Assembly (NCBI RefSeq): GCF_002899895.1
Contig: NZ_PPEI02000010.1
Location: forward strand, 1 to 54,037
DNA: 54,037 bases
Origin: Chryseobacterium oncorhynchi
GTDB taxonomy: Bacteria > Bacteroidota > Bacteroidia > Flavobacteriales > Weeksellaceae
Direction: 5' to 3'
In this document: positions 1-9,495 of the stretch, one piece after another
Position numbering within the stretch: the first letter of the stretch is position 1
How the letters are laid out: every line of letters begins with the position of its first letter
The notes under the pieces: model-generated
Database searches by the model: none
The model's input: the letters and a program-made list of their open reading frames with translations, nothing else
What the model was told of the DNA's origin: nothing
Program-made: the position numbers and the translations under genes

Positions 1-127
1 ATGATATTTCCATTAAAATCATAGGTCAGGTTTTCGTTAAAGTTGTAGTTATACGGATTGGTAGATTCAGGTTCTGTATAGACAGCATCTTTTAGCCTAT
101 TCAGATTGTCATAAACATAGGAATACC
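1..127. repeat. 127-base exact terminal inverted repeat, left copy
   Basis: Bases 1-127 are the exact reverse complement of 53911-54037. The first mismatch is at 128 (t here, g in the complement of 53910). It lies inside the 3' part of the known portion of the DUF6443/RHS gene. Similarity continues at a lower level to the whole gene. The exact length of 127 at both extreme ends points to an assembly k-mer rather than a biological boundary. Confidence 0.95.
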
Positions 128-1925
128 TTTTCAAGGTACTTTCTGCAGCATTTTTCCAGTCTACCTCTGCAATATTCCCGTTGTATCTTCCCGAAGTTAG
201 GTTGGTAAATTTAGGACTGTTATATCTAATTTCATATCCAAATAGTTTTCCACTCAGGTTGGCAGGATCATTAATCTGGGTCATCCAGCCTCTGATATTG
301 TACTTATAATCGATCGTCTGGAGCCCCTGAGAAGAGGTTCCTCCCACTTTCTTGCTTTCCAGCTGAGAAAGTTCATTGTACTTATTCTGGGCCAGAATTT
401 CCACGGGATTGGAGTCTACCTGATGCTTGTGTACCAGCAGCCTATTTTGGTGGTCATATTCGAAATTCTCTGTGATTATCCTTTCCGTATCCGTATTCAA
501 TCTTTTATGCTTGGTAACAACAGTTTGGGGAACTCCTGCAAAGTCCAGCTTGGACTCCGTCCTGGTATATCCTCCCAAGTGATTGATGGAATGGGTGGCA
601 ATGGCCCTGCCTCTGGTATCATAATAGGTATAGCTCTTTGTCCAGTTATCATCCTCAATGTTCTTCACCAGACTCATCACGGGAAGTCCCTTGGTGCTTT
701 TCCCGTCAGTGGGAACATCCGTTAGAGGAGCTTCTCCCTGAATAGATTGTGGAAATGATGGATTGAAGCTATATCCCTGTGGGTAAGTATCATAATAATT
801 GACACTTAGAATGGTTGGGATCTCTCCTACAAAATAGACATCTGTGTAATAGATTGTCATTCCGTTTCGGGTAAATCCTGTGGAACTTCTTTCTTCGGCA
901 ATCACCAGGTTATTGATCTCATTTTGCCTGCCTGCTCGTTCCCCGCCTGATGATAAAAGTCCTGTATAGGTAACCCGACCTAATCGATCGTACTTGGTAA
1001 TCATCCATTTATTCTGGGCCTTAAGGTTGGTATCCTGGGTCAAAATCAGTCTATCTGATTTATCATACACCATATACTCCCAGCCTTTGCCTGGAAGTTT
1101 CTTTTCTACCAGTCTACCTTTTGTGTCATAGCGGTACTGGTAAACTAAAGCATTATGTTCTTCTATATTCCAGTTTGAAAGTTTAGAAACAAGAGGGGGG
1201 AGAACAAAAGCAAGCTGATTGTATTCATTATAGACGTAATAGGTATCGGCATTTTCAGTCGAGTTCACCACTTTTCTGACCAATAAGGTCTGCCCTTGTC
1301 CATTTTTAAATTCTATAGTTGAATTACCATCTTCATCGGTGACTGTATTTTTATACAATTCGCCCTCTCCATAGATTCCATTATTAACGATATCAGATTG
1401 TGTTGCATTGTTTACCCAAATGCTAGGAACAGTAAATTTTCTTACTTTGTCTGCTGTAGCATTGGCCTCATATTGAAACCTTACAGGTTTTGTATTCCAG
1501 TCATTTCCAACCTGTTTTTGCTCTAAAACTCTGTCTAAAGGTGATTTTTCCAATAATTTTTCCGAATAGACTTTTTCTGAACCATAAGGAGTATTAGTTA
1601 CATTGGCTAACGGATCAAGAATAATGGCTCCATTCAGGGTTCCAGATTGTGGTACAGGAAGATAATCTTGAGCCTGTCTTCCAAATCCATCATAAAGGAT
1701 GGGGGTGACAACATCCTTGCCTAGTGGGGATGCTTTTACATTAACTACTTGCTTTGGGCGCCCTAATCCATCAAAATACTGTACTGTTTCTAAGGATTTT
1801 GCAGGTGCTATACCATTATAATCCAAATATGTTTTTGTATAAATGTAATTTTCCGTATTGGAAAGCTGGGCATATGTTAAATTGGATAAAAGTAAAGTTC
1901 CTATTGGTATTATAAGTTTTTTCAT
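1..1925 (-). CDS. DUF6443 / RHS-YD repeat surface protein, 5' part (C-terminus beyond window edge)
   Basis: I translated this by hand from the ATG at 1925. It stays open for 641 codons plus two bases to the window edge. It begins with a signal peptide ([20 protein letters not shown]). Next comes the block typical of DUF6443 proteins ([19 protein letters not shown], residues about 46-64). Many YD-type repeats follow ([36 protein letters not shown]). Such proteins are large exported RHS/YD shells of Bacteroidota that often end in variable, sometimes toxic tips; that end is not visible here. It starts 4 bases after the stop of the 982-residue gene and is the third gene of a cassette. The paralogue at 52095-54037 is close, and the terminal 127 bases are identical. 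The truncation looks like an assembly break. Family call is firm; function is inferred. Confidence 0.88.
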   Translation of the reverse strand, partial: MKKLIIPIGTLLLSNLTYAQLSNTENYIYTKTYLDYNGIAPAKSLETVQYFDGLGRPKQVVNVKASPLGKDVVTPILYDGFGRQAQDYLPVPQSGTLNGAIILDPLANVTNTPYGSEKVYSEKLLEKSPLDRVLEQKQVGNDWNTKPVRFQYEANATADKVRKFTVPSIWVNNATQSDIVNNGIYGEGELYKNTVTDEDGNSTIEFKNGQGQTLLVRKVVNSTENADTYYVYNEYNQLAFVLPPLVSKLSNWNIEEHNALVYQYRYDTKGRLVEKKLPGKGWEYMVYDKSDRLILTQDTNLKAQNKWMITKYDRLGRVTYTGLLSSGGERAGRQNEINNLVIAEERSSTGFTRNGMTIYYTDVYFVGEIPTILSVNYYDTYPQGYSFNPSFPQSIQGEAPLTDVPTDGKSTKGLPVMSLVKNIEDDNWTKSYTYYDTRGRAIATHSINHLGGYTRTESKLDFAGVPQTVVTKHKRLNTDTERIITENFEYDHQNRLLVHKHQVDSNPVEILAQNKYNELSQLESKKVGGTSSQGLQTIDYKYNIRGWMTQINDPANLSGKLFGYEIRYNSPKFTNLTSGRYNGNIAEVDWKNAAESTLKRYSYVYDNLNRLKDAVYTEPESTNPYNYNFNENLTYDFNGNI

Positions 1926-1929
1926 CAAT

Positions 1930-4878
1930 TTAGTTTTTATAGTTATATTTCATTTCCTTTACAACCTGTCCATTTACATCTACTATTTTCTGAAGTCTGC
2001 CTGTCGAATCATACAAATAGTTTTCTCTAACTCCTGAGGGAGGCGTAATACTAGTTACTCCAATCAAAGGATCATAAGTATACGTAGTAATTGGATAGTT
2101 CTTTAAGGAAGGATTATTTCTTATCGTATTTAATTCATCAATCAAACTTTGTTCAGAAGCTGCATCCACATCTGAATTAGATTTTGTCACAATACTGAGG
2201 TTTAAATAATCTGTAGAAGATGTCGGTTGTCCTAATATTTGCATGAATTGTACATAAGTAAGGCCTGTGATTTTCAAAATAGGGAATCTCTGCTTATAGC
2301 CATAAATAGTTACCGCTGGAATACCTGACTTATCTGTTACCTGAATATAATTAGCCTTATTATCAATTAAATCATAATTTATTTGATCAACAGTCTTATC
2401 CACACTAATCTTATAGTTTGTAAAATCTAAATCTGCATCTAGTTTAGAAGTTCTGATTTTTTTAGCAACAATTGGCAATTCATGAAAAAGATTTTCCTTT
2501 AGAGAATATTTATTATTCTCATTTTTTATAATTTCTATAACAGGATACCAGATATTTGATTCAACCATTTTTGAGTAATTAGCGAATTGGCCTCCTACAA
2601 TAGTATTATCATCAGAACATGCTGTAAACCCTGGACATCCTCCTTTCAATTCATAGGGATATAAATACTTCTTAATACTTGTTCCTGATGATGTCGTATT
2701 CTCAATCTGTTCTGGATAAGGATGCCAGAAATCTTTGAATTCTCTATACTTTATATTTGTTTCTGCCGAAACTTTCTTATCATTAAAATAGTCAATTACT
2801 TTTTCTTTTTTCAATAAATAAGGAATAACGGGAACATACATGGTATAACTTCTCGTTGGCACTCCGTTTTGTATATGATTTTCCTCAATTTCTGTATAAA
2901 CATAGTAATTTTGATCGGAAACCTTATAAATACTGCTGTCATAAAAACCTATAAAATCAAGTAGCTCACTTTCAGGCTTTAAAAAATTTTGATATTCATA
3001 CTGGTGTTCTTTTAATAATTTATTATTAGAAGCATACTGCATTTTTTTCATTAATTTACCCCTCTCATATTCTCTGTTTCCTCCATAAAGAGTATAACCA
3101 TAAATAGTATTATATCGTCTTACTGAGTTAATATCAGGATTGGTAATGAAGTCACTAAAATAATATTCTATATACCCTTTGTTGCTAATTTCTTCAGTTA
3201 CCTGACTGAATTTTATTTTCGACCACGATTCTATTCCAGAACTAGTATTATCGCCAAGTTTATATTTATAATTGGTTGTATAACTATTCTGTCCGTCAAA
3301 GTCTATTTTGGAAGCAATTCTGGTAGTAGAACTATAAGCTGGGTTTGAATTAAAATTAATTACTTGAGGATTAAATGGAGCTGTATCAGAAATCCGATTT
3401 TGTTTAGAATAATCACTTTTTTCATAATTGAAAATAGTATATCCTTTAGTAGGATAAGTCACTTTTTTTAATAAAGCAACATCTAAAAAATTATTTGTAT
3501 CTCCCGCACCCAAGTTGTTGGTTCCATTCCAAAATCCAAATCCATTGGTTCCATAACTAGTTTTTGTTGGTAGGTTGTCCGTTTTATAATAATCAAAAGA
3601 GTAAGTTTCGTTATTTTTACTGACAGATGTCAAAAAAAACCTAGAATTTACCCCTCCAAAAGGAGTTTGATTCAAAACTATATTTTCACTTCTTCCAAAA
3701 TAATTTAAATTGATACCATTTAAATGTATAAGATTATTAGCATCCTTAAAATAAGTATAATTGATGTTTATATCTTTATTTACAACTTCTATACTTTGAA
3801 GTATTGCTCTTTTCGTATAGTTAACTGTGTTGATAATACTTTCTGTACTTCCTACATGATGTTCAACTGATTTGGTTGCATCAGTATTTGATGTAGCTAG
3901 TTGCTGATTAGTAGGGTAACCAGTTGAAAACATGGTGCCATTTGTAAGGTTTTGTTGCATAAAAGGATTAAAAACATTTGGATCACCTTGTTTATAATTT
4001 GCCAAAATAATGTCACCATTCCTTAATTCTACTTTTTTTAGAAACCATGATATTATATAGTTAGCTCTGGTTGCAGAATAATAACTTTGAACTATACTTC
4101 CCGAAGGAGCGCTGCCTTTATTAGTATATTCTGAATAATTAACATCTAAAGCATCATATGAACCACCAAAATAAAATGTATTTCCTTTATCATCTAGTAT
4201 TCTAATTTGGCTAATATTTATATTATCAAATGGAATAGGGCTTCTTACAGAATAGCATTTAGAAGCGAAAGAAGCGGGCCCTAATATTTCCAATTTAGCA
4301 TTCTCACAAAATACCATAGGTGTACCTCTATTATCAAATATAAAATACCCTTTATATCCAAAAAAATCAAAATAGAATTTTTCAGGTTTATAATCTGTTT
4401 TTACATTTGCATTAGGATTTTCTAAAATTTGTTTTTTTGTAGGTGTAAAACCATAATTGAGGTCTTGTTGCTGAATAATACAATCTGTTGTAGCTCTTGC
4501 TTTGAGCTCATCAGATGCGACAATTCCATAAAAGCCATTGAGAGGATCAGCAACAAAAAATTTTGAGAGTAAAAAATCTCCATTTACTTCTCTAGTAATG
4601 CTTCCTATTTGATTTCCATACCAGTTTAATCCAAAGATACTCTCATCAACTCTAGGTTTAAATCCTATTGCATTATTTGAAATTTCATTAGATAAGGTCA
4701 AATTTCCTACAGGAATATTGAATAGTGGAACAGTTGTATTAACAGCTCCATTATATAAATCATTATTAGTTGTTAAATTATTTATCATTGACAAGCTTTC
4801 TTGTGGTCGATCTTGTGCAATAACATTTGTTCCCAAGCATATCCCTAATAAAAGGATACTTAGTGTTATTTTTTTCAT
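1930..4878 (-). CDS. Large secreted YD-type protein (middle gene of left cassette)
   Basis: This 982-residue protein has a signal peptide ([22 protein letters not shown]) and a long, Asn- and Tyr-rich body without motifs I can name. Its C-terminus is of the YD/RHS type ([18 protein letters not shown], then [18 protein letters not shown]). It is homologous to the 1194-residue protein in the right cassette: the last 110 residues or so align clearly, the rest is strongly diverged. The right copy has an extra C-terminal domain that is missing here. The gene is markedly AT-richer than its two cassette neighbours. It sits 6 bases after the T9SS gene and 4 bases before the DUF6443 gene, so the three are almost certainly one operon. 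No catalytic residues are recognised. Likely location: cell surface or secreted. Confidence 0.8.
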   Translation of the reverse strand: MKKITLSILLLGICLGTNVIAQDRPQESLSMINNLTTNNDLYNGAVNTTVPLFNIPVGNLTLSNEISNNAIGFKPRVDESIFGLNWYGNQIGSITREVNGDFLLSKFFVADPLNGFYGIVASDELKARATTDCIIQQQDLNYGFTPTKKQILENPNANVKTDYKPEKFYFDFFGYKGYFIFDNRGTPMVFCENAKLEILGPASFASKCYSVRSPIPFDNINISQIRILDDKGNTFYFGGSYDALDVNYSEYTNKGSAPSGSIVQSYYSATRANYIISWFLKKVELRNGDIILANYKQGDPNVFNPFMQQNLTNGTMFSTGYPTNQQLATSNTDATKSVEHHVGSTESIINTVNYTKRAILQSIEVVNKDININYTYFKDANNLIHLNGINLNYFGRSENIVLNQTPFGGVNSRFFLTSVSKNNETYSFDYYKTDNLPTKTSYGTNGFGFWNGTNNLGAGDTNNFLDVALLKKVTYPTKGYTIFNYEKSDYSKQNRISDTAPFNPQVINFNSNPAYSSTTRIASKIDFDGQNSYTTNYKYKLGDNTSSGIESWSKIKFSQVTEEISNKGYIEYYFSDFITNPDINSVRRYNTIYGYTLYGGNREYERGKLMKKMQYASNNKLLKEHQYEYQNFLKPESELLDFIGFYDSSIYKVSDQNYYVYTEIEENHIQNGVPTRSYTMYVPVIPYLLKKEKVIDYFNDKKVSAETNIKYREFKDFWHPYPEQIENTTSSGTSIKKYLYPYELKGGCPGFTACSDDNTIVGGQFANYSKMVESNIWYPVIEIIKNENNKYSLKENLFHELPIVAKKIRTSKLDADLDFTNYKISVDKTVDQINYDLIDNKANYIQVTDKSGIPAVTIYGYKQRFPILKITGLTYVQFMQILGQPTSSTDYLNLSIVTKSNSDVDAASEQSLIDELNTIRNNPSLKNYPITTYTYDPLIGVTSITPPSGVRENYLYDSTGRLQKIVDVNGQVVKEMKYNYKN

Positions 4879-4884
4879 CGTGTT

Positions 4885-6477
4885 TTATTTTTTAATCAGC
4901 TTAGCATTCGCCGTTTTGTTATTATCAGTCTTTATCGTTACCAAATAAGCTCCCTGAACCAAAGCCTGTGTATTAATCTTCGTTACCCTATTTTTCGTTT
5001 TCAGGTTTTGTAATTGTCTTCCGCTCATGTCATAGACCAGAATATCAGCCTCCTTGAAGTCAAAGCCGATTTCAACATATGCATAATCGGATACGGGGTT
5101 GGGATAGATCTTGATGTCATATTTTTCAATTAAATCATTCACCTGCTTATCACCCAGCTTGACAATCTTCCAGTTCTCTTTTCCTAGTTCTTCAGCACTC
5201 GTTCCTGCCAGAATAATGGAACCATCTCTGTTGAGTCTTAGATCTGAAAGTCTTTCCTCTCTTTGTCTGGATTCTCCCTTGATGTGCTTTCTCCAATGCT
5301 CATTTCCATTTCCGTCCAGATACAGCATCCAGAATGTCTCATCATCCTTTTCCACTCTTCCCTCAGCCTGTGTATAGCCACCCAGGAGGATTCCCTTGGT
5401 TAGGTCTTGACTCTGGATTACATTCATCCCCATTAGAACATCCCTGTTGCCAAAGGTGTAGGACTTCTGCCATTGTTCATCCCCACGCTCATTTAGCGAT
5501 ATCAGCCAAAGGTCTGTTCCCTCTTCAACTCCCACGGTCTTGTTTCCTGACCTTTCCGATCTGGATTCCCCGCCAATGATGTAGCCATTGGAAGTCAATG
5601 CAAGGGTTCTGATGTGGTCGTCTCCCTTTCCGCCAAGGTTCTTTTCCCATTCAACCTTTCCGTTCTTATCGAGTTTGATGACCCAATAATCACCTTCTCC
5701 AAAGTTTTCGCTTTGCTTGGAGGTTGTAAAGGGGTGATTGTTGTTAGCCGATTTTTCATTTTCGGCATTGCCACCGTTATTGACAATTCCACTTCGGGAA
5801 TAGACGCCCAGTAATGCGCCGCCATCTTTTGTGGGAATCATTTTTTCAACCTCGTCAAGACCTCTTCCGCCTAAAATAAGTTGGGAGATTTCCTTACCGT
5901 TTTTGTCGAGCTTAACCACCCAGACATCCTTAGAACCATATCCTTTAGGGGAGTTCTGGATATTTCCTGCCAAAATGAATCCTTGGTCCTTGGTTTGGAT
6001 AATGGCCCTGGTTTCCTCATCCGAGGAACTTCCCATAGTTTTTTGCCACAGCTCATCTCCAAATTCATTGATGCGGATGAGCCATACATCTGAACCGCCT
6101 TTGGAATCATCCTTTTTATCAAGTCCCTTACCTGAATATGAGGTTCCCGCCAAGAGGAATCCTCCATCCTGCGTGGTTACAGTCGCTGAAAGGTAATCGT
6201 GGTTGTTTCCTGAGAAGTATTTTTCCCAGGCCTGCTCTCCCTGCTGGTTCAATTTGACCAGATGGAAGTCGTAGCCATTGTTTTGTCTGTTATTCTGTTG
6301 GAGTTTATTACTCTGAATGGAGCTTCCCGTGATAAGGTATTGCTGATCGATGGTGGTGGTTACCTGGCTTAGAAAGTCCTGGGTGGAGGACTTGATGTCC
6401 CTTTGCCAGATCACTTCCTGAGAATAAAACAGGCTAATAGTGCATATCGTAAATGCACTCATGTAGAGTTTTTTCAT
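4885..6477 (-). CDS. T9SS type A sorting-domain protein with GG/DxW repeats (first gene of left cassette)
   Basis: The protein has 530 residues. A signal peptide (about residues 1-19) is followed by several repeats of about 55-60 residues. These carry a TxDGGFLLAG-like strand and a DVWLIRINEFGDELWQKT-like strand, a pattern of surface beta-propeller proteins in Bacteroidota. The C-terminus is a classic T9SS type A signal: IYPNPVSDYAYVEIG, then VYDMSGRQLQ and GAYLVTIKTD, ending in a basic tail. It should be exported by the Por system and anchored or released at the surface. The mature part is about 92% identical by eye to the product of 46900-48498, while the signal peptides differ. It is the first gene of the cassette. 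I find no TAnnTTTG promoter box in the 360 bases upstream, unlike the right copy. Confidence 0.88.
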   Translation of the reverse strand: MKKLYMSAFTICTISLFYSQEVIWQRDIKSSTQDFLSQVTTTIDQQYLITGSSIQSNKLQQNNRQNNGYDFHLVKLNQQGEQAWEKYFSGNNHDYLSATVTTQDGGFLLAGTSYSGKGLDKKDDSKGGSDVWLIRINEFGDELWQKTMGSSSDEETRAIIQTKDQGFILAGNIQNSPKGYGSKDVWVVKLDKNGKEISQLILGGRGLDEVEKMIPTKDGGALLGVYSRSGIVNNGGNAENEKSANNNHPFTTSKQSENFGEGDYWVIKLDKNGKVEWEKNLGGKGDDHIRTLALTSNGYIIGGESRSERSGNKTVGVEEGTDLWLISLNERGDEQWQKSYTFGNRDVLMGMNVIQSQDLTKGILLGGYTQAEGRVEKDDETFWMLYLDGNGNEHWRKHIKGESRQREERLSDLRLNRDGSIILAGTSAEELGKENWKIVKLGDKQVNDLIEKYDIKIYPNPVSDYAYVEIGFDFKEADILVYDMSGRQLQNLKTKNRVTKINTQALVQGAYLVTIKTDNNKTANAKLIKK

Positions 6478-6837
6478 ATTTGTGTTGTTTTTAAAATTTT
6501 TGTGAATATAATATAATTTTCAATACACTTTAAAACTTTTTCACTATCATATCTGTTTGGTTTATTAATAATATAGCAAAGGTGAATCTACAGAGCGACA
6601 AGACACGTCGTATTATAATTGATCTTATTTTTTTTAATGTCCGAAAAATTCAGTTTTTTTTTTGGGGGGGAAGATTAAATAAGTTTGAGATTGGTTTAGA
6701 GTATGATATAGGAGTAGAATAATTTAGTATATATAGGTACTATCTTGCAGATTCTTCGTCAACCCTTTTGTTAATAAGTATTTACAGAAATTAAAAGCAT
6801 AGCCATCAATCCTTAGAAGTCAAGGCTCAGGTTTTTG
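6478..6837. other. Gene-free spacer with T10G7 homopolymer tract
   Basis: This 360-base spacer separates the left cassette from the next genes. It contains a run of ten T followed by seven G (6654-6670), which reads C7A10 on the cassette's coding strand, about 180 bases upstream of its start. No clear -7 box, terminator or reading frame is visible. Such tracts can vary by slipped-strand mispairing. Confidence 0.5.
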
Positions 6838-7287
6838 CTACAATTTTATCAAGTCAACCCAAGCTCCGTTGCTTTTCCACTGAATCTGAGCTGCTGAAAC
6901 TTTCCTGAACTCAAAACTTTGTGTTGTGGTTGTGATATTATATTTAACTGTGAAATTATATTGAGTACTGCTGTTAACCGTTTCGTCAACACTTCCACCA
7001 TTCGGACTGGCTTTGATTGTTCCCGTCATACTATGCTCACTTACGTTGGTAAGCAAGATAAAATCATCTGCTGTAAATCTGTAGAGCTTATTTGTAATAG
7101 TACCATTGGTTACACCCCAAGTGCCTTGAATCCATACTGGCGGATGAAAATAAGGGGTAACTTGCGGATTAGATGGTTGTGGATTGTTTACAGGTGTATC
7201 ATCATCGTTATTGCTATTAGAGCAGTTTACAGTTAATGATGATAGTGCTGTTAACAATAATGCTGTTAGAATTGTTGTTTTTTTCAT
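6838..7287 (-). CDS. Small lipoprotein of unknown function
   Basis: I place the start at the ATG at 7287 (MKKTTILTALLLTALSSLTV), not the in-frame ATG at 7311, because the latter overlaps the upstream gene and the internal one begins a standard signal peptide. The lipobox-like end (SLTVNC) is followed by an Asn/Asp-rich linker, as in exported Bacteroidota lipoproteins. The remaining 110 residues or so are beta-rich (YRFTADDFILLTNVSEHSMTG) and look like a lipocalin-like or immunoglobulin-like single domain; I do not recognise a family. It lies 10 bases after the stop of the 356-residue gene and is probably cotranscribed with it. Confidence 0.7.
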   Translation of the reverse strand: MKKTTILTALLLTALSSLTVNCSNSNNDDDTPVNNPQPSNPQVTPYFHPPVWIQGTWGVTNGTITNKLYRFTADDFILLTNVSEHSMTGTIKASPNGGSVDETVNSSTQYNFTVKYNITTTTQSFEFRKVSAAQIQWKSNGAWVDLIKL

Positions 7288-7297
7288 AGTATTAAGT

Positions 7298-8368
7298 TTA
7301 ATATGCTTCAATATCTGTTTTAAGAACCCAACCTTTGCTCGTTATACCGTCTGTATTCGTAAAAGAGGTATATGCAAAATATCGGGTTTCATTTGAGACA
7401 AGTATTTTTGCACCATATAATAAATAAGTGTCTTTTCTGCTGTTCTCATTAGGTTTTCGATGGAAATATGCTTTTGGTTGAATTATAATATATTCCTGAT
7501 TATTACCGAATGGTTGTTGTTCTTCACTGTGATTGTTATCTGCGTTACGGTTGTTTTGATTGATACCTAGCAAAATTTCCCTTCTTTCACTGGCTTTTGC
7601 ATAACTATCAAAAGTTAGAATATATCTTTTGTCAACGTGCTTTAACTCAAGATCAATCATAGCTTTTTGCTGGGCTTCGTCTATTATTTTATATTCTTCA
7701 TCTTTGTTCATAAATACATCCGTTTCAAATATCCCTGTAATTACTTTCTTTTGCCCTTCATAAGAAAAAAAGCCATCCCCCTCAAAAATCACAAAGGAAT
7801 GCTTTTTAGGCTGTATTTTCGGCTTAGGTGGATTTGGTGATGTTGAATTGTTTTGAACTGCTGTATCGCCTTGTATTGCTGTTGTGTAAGCTTTTTCCTG
7901 CACGATCTTATTATCACAGCTCATAATGCTGATCGGGAGTATCAAAATCAAAACCTTTAGACGGTATCTCTTGAAAAACAAAACGATTAGCGTGTATGCT
8001 AACCAAAACAGCAGCAGATATTTGTAATCGTTGAATACGGCTTTTGCATACAATACAACTTTATTAGAGTATTTTCTGAAATCGGAATCAAACAGTAGCT
8101 CACTGCACATCATTCCATTTGTCGGTAAATCTATCTTTGTTCCAAAAGGAGTTGTTTGGTACAATGCACCTACAGGTGTTGTGCGGGTGTCATACTCACC
8201 GCTTATCACAATCTTATGACCATAATCTATGGCAGGTTTACCAAGTTTGGGGATATAAGAAAATGTACTGAAATGCTGGATTACAAAAACAGTTACAAAC
8301 GATAATACAAAACCTATCAATACTGATTTGGGTATACTACGGTCTACCTGAATAGTTTTCTTTTCCAT
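7298..8368 (-). CDS. Membrane protein with C-terminal SH3-like region, unknown
   Basis: The protein has 356 residues. A membrane segment lies near residues 14-32 (VLIGFVLSFVTVFVIQHF) and a second near 118-131 (YLLLFWLAYTLIVLFF), followed by a third hydrophobic stretch (KVLILILPISIMSC). A proline-rich linker (NPPKPKIQPKK) leads to a soluble C-terminal half. The last 70 residues or so (IIIQPKAYFHRKPN to SKGWVLKTDIEAY) read like a bacterial SH3 domain. No enzyme motif is visible. It is followed by the small lipoprotein gene and preceded by a gene remnant, so the pair may be the surviving part of a longer accessory operon. The function is unknown. Confidence 0.65.
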   Translation of the reverse strand: MEKKTIQVDRSIPKSVLIGFVLSFVTVFVIQHFSTFSYIPKLGKPAIDYGHKIVISGEYDTRTTPVGALYQTTPFGTKIDLPTNGMMCSELLFDSDFRKYSNKVVLYAKAVFNDYKYLLLFWLAYTLIVLFFKRYRLKVLILILPISIMSCDNKIVQEKAYTTAIQGDTAVQNNSTSPNPPKPKIQPKKHSFVIFEGDGFFSYEGQKKVITGIFETDVFMNKDEEYKIIDEAQQKAMIDLELKHVDKRYILTFDSYAKASERREILLGINQNNRNADNNHSEEQQPFGNNQEYIIIQPKAYFHRKPNENSRKDTYLLYGAKILVSNETRYFAYTSFTNTDGITSKGWVLKTDIEAY

Positions 8369-8372
8369 AGGA

Positions 8373-8598
8373 TTATTGGTTTTTGAGTTGCGTAATCATT
8401 TCTAAAAATATCTCAAAGTAATCTGAGTTTTTCATAAAAGTTTCTCGGGATATATTGTAGATATTTTGACGATACATCTCGTAATGACTTTCTGTTCCGA
8501 ATTTGTGGTCGGCATAAGCTGCGTTAATACAAACTTGTTTTAGACTGTTTTCGTTATAAACTTGAGATATGACTAGCGGTAATACCTCTCTGCCGCCT
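8373..8598 (-). pseudogene. 3' remnant of an unknown gene
   Basis: On the minus strand a frame with natural composition runs from a stop near 8599 to the TAA at 8373-8375. It reads VYNENSLKQVCINAAYADHK, FGTESHYEMYRQNIYNISRE and ends in EMITQLKNQ. There is no start codon in a sensible place, and the frame breaks at a TGA. The stop lies 5 bases before the ATG of the 356-residue gene, the normal spacing of an operon partner. I read it as the C-terminal 70 residues or so of a gene whose 5' part was lost when the sequence to its right changed. The family is not recognised. Confidence 0.45.
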
Positions 8599-8911
8599 CA
8601 TTAGTGGGCTGTTTTTTGATGTCTAAAATAATAGAAGTGCTAATTCAGGCTGAAAGGAAGTCTATGAAGGGGATTTGAAAAGAAAACGGAATCCTGATTT
8701 CTCTTCTAATAACAAAAAAATCATCCCTAGGAACCAAATTATCGATTGGTCTAAAATTGAACTTTTCATCCAATTTTGCCGCACTTCGCAAAGCCTTTTT
8801 CCGTTGATTTTGCAAAGCAAACAACAAAACCCTACCCTTCGACCAGCTCAGGATAAATTCCATCTTCGTTCTGCAAATACAGATTTATCATAGAAATATT
8901 TTAAAGAGATA

Positions 8912-8940
8912 GAAGAGACTTTCATAAGAGTCTCTTTTTA
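8912..8940 (+). terminator. Intrinsic terminator-like hairpin
   Basis: The stem is AGAGACT (8914-8920) with AGTCTCT (8929-8935), extended by flanking A/T pairs, with an 8-base loop and a following T5 run. No intact gene ends just upstream, so it may be left over from a lost gene. Confidence 0.5.
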
Positions 8941-9062
8941 GTGGGTGATGATGCACGAATCGTTACATTTCCACAAAAAATAAACTGTCATATAATTACA
9001 AAAATTCATATCTTCGTAGCTCAAATTTTATCGATAACGAAAAAGCGTTAATAATTATTCTG

Positions 9063-9182
9063 TTACTGGAATCTGGTAAATTCAAAATGTGATGCAGAAT
9101 GATAAGTTGAACGCTCACGTCCATATATTACGGGGCGTGGGTTTCGCTTATTTACATCACAGGTTTACCAGAACCTCAGTAA
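9063..9182. repeat. Long imperfect palindrome / structured spacer
   Basis: The outer arms are TTACTGGAATCTGGTAAA (9063-9080) and TTTACCAGAACCTCAGTAA (9164-9182), complementary with two interruptions. The inner arms ATAAGTTGAACGCTCACG and CGTGGGTTTCGCTTAT (9102-9119 and 9136-9151) also pair, leaving a small AT loop. The whole 120-base block can fold into one cruciform. It may be a recombination site, a structured RNA or a small non-autonomous element. Confidence 0.55.
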
Positions 9183-9263
9183 TAAATAAGAGTTACGAGC
9201 CTACGTCCTTTTCTATATAATAACCAAACAATACACTTTAGGCTCGGGTGATACAAATCGCTC

Positions 9264-9446
9264 ATGAAAAAAGTCTTTATTTCTCTCCTGCTGTTTACAA
9301 GTATAACAGTATTCTCACAGGAAAAATTCGAATGCAACAATCTTTCTAAAACAGATTATCTCAAGAAGTATCGTGAACTCCGAAGTTACGGACTTGATAA
9401 AATCACCCTCAAAGGCTGTAATGAGCTCGACATTTTAAGTTTTTAG
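9264..9446 (+). CDS. Short secreted peptide or truncated exported protein
   Basis: The ORF has 60 codons. A convincing signal peptide (MKKVFISLLLFTSITVFSQ) is followed by about 41 residues (EKFECNNLSKTDYLKKYREL and on, with two Cys). It ends abruptly at a TAG, 49 bases before the converging NERD-helicase gene. The signal peptide argues that it is real or recently was. The short mature part suggests the 5' end of a larger gene cut off by insertion of the neighbouring block. No family recognised. Confidence 0.45.
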   Translation: MKKVFISLLLFTSITVFSQEKFECNNLSKTDYLKKYRELRSYGLDKITLKGCNELDILSF

Positions 9447-9495
9447 GATTTTTAGGGAGTTGTGCAACGGTTACGCTTGTTAGTAACAGTTATTT

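Larger units (their letters stand above)
8600..9263. other. Gene-free accessory spacer with terminator and long imperfect palindrome
   Basis: Frames of 72 codons on both strands at 8645-8893 overlap each other and look spurious. The stretch CCTTCGACCAGCTCAGGAT (8836-8854) resembles intergenic repeat motifs common in bacterial genomes. A terminator-like hairpin (8912-8940) and a long imperfect inverted repeat (9063-9182) are listed separately. An 8-base perfect inverted repeat, CGAGCCTA/TAGGCTCG, occurs at 9196-9203 and 9239-9246, just before the short secreted ORF. Confidence 0.4.

Noticed and set aside
423-725. 100-codon plus-strand ORF, and its twin at 53298-53612 on the minus strand
   Set aside because: Both are antisense frames of the two RHS/DUF6443 genes and resemble each other only because those genes are paralogous.
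4718-4948. 76-codon plus-strand ORF across the left gene 1/gene 2 junction
   Set aside because: It is antisense to the start of the 982-residue gene and the end of the T9SS gene. Its hydrophobic tail comes from antisense translation of signal-peptide and Lys-rich codons.
5831-6196. 121-codon antisense ORF with a counterpart at 47181-47546
   Set aside because: It is a shadow of the T9SS repeat protein genes, retained because the coding strands are conserved.
8645-8893. Overlapping 72-codon ORFs on both strands
   Set aside because: They cover the same bases in opposite directions, lack start context and recognisable motifs, and contain a stretch resembling an intergenic repeat. Treated as noncoding.
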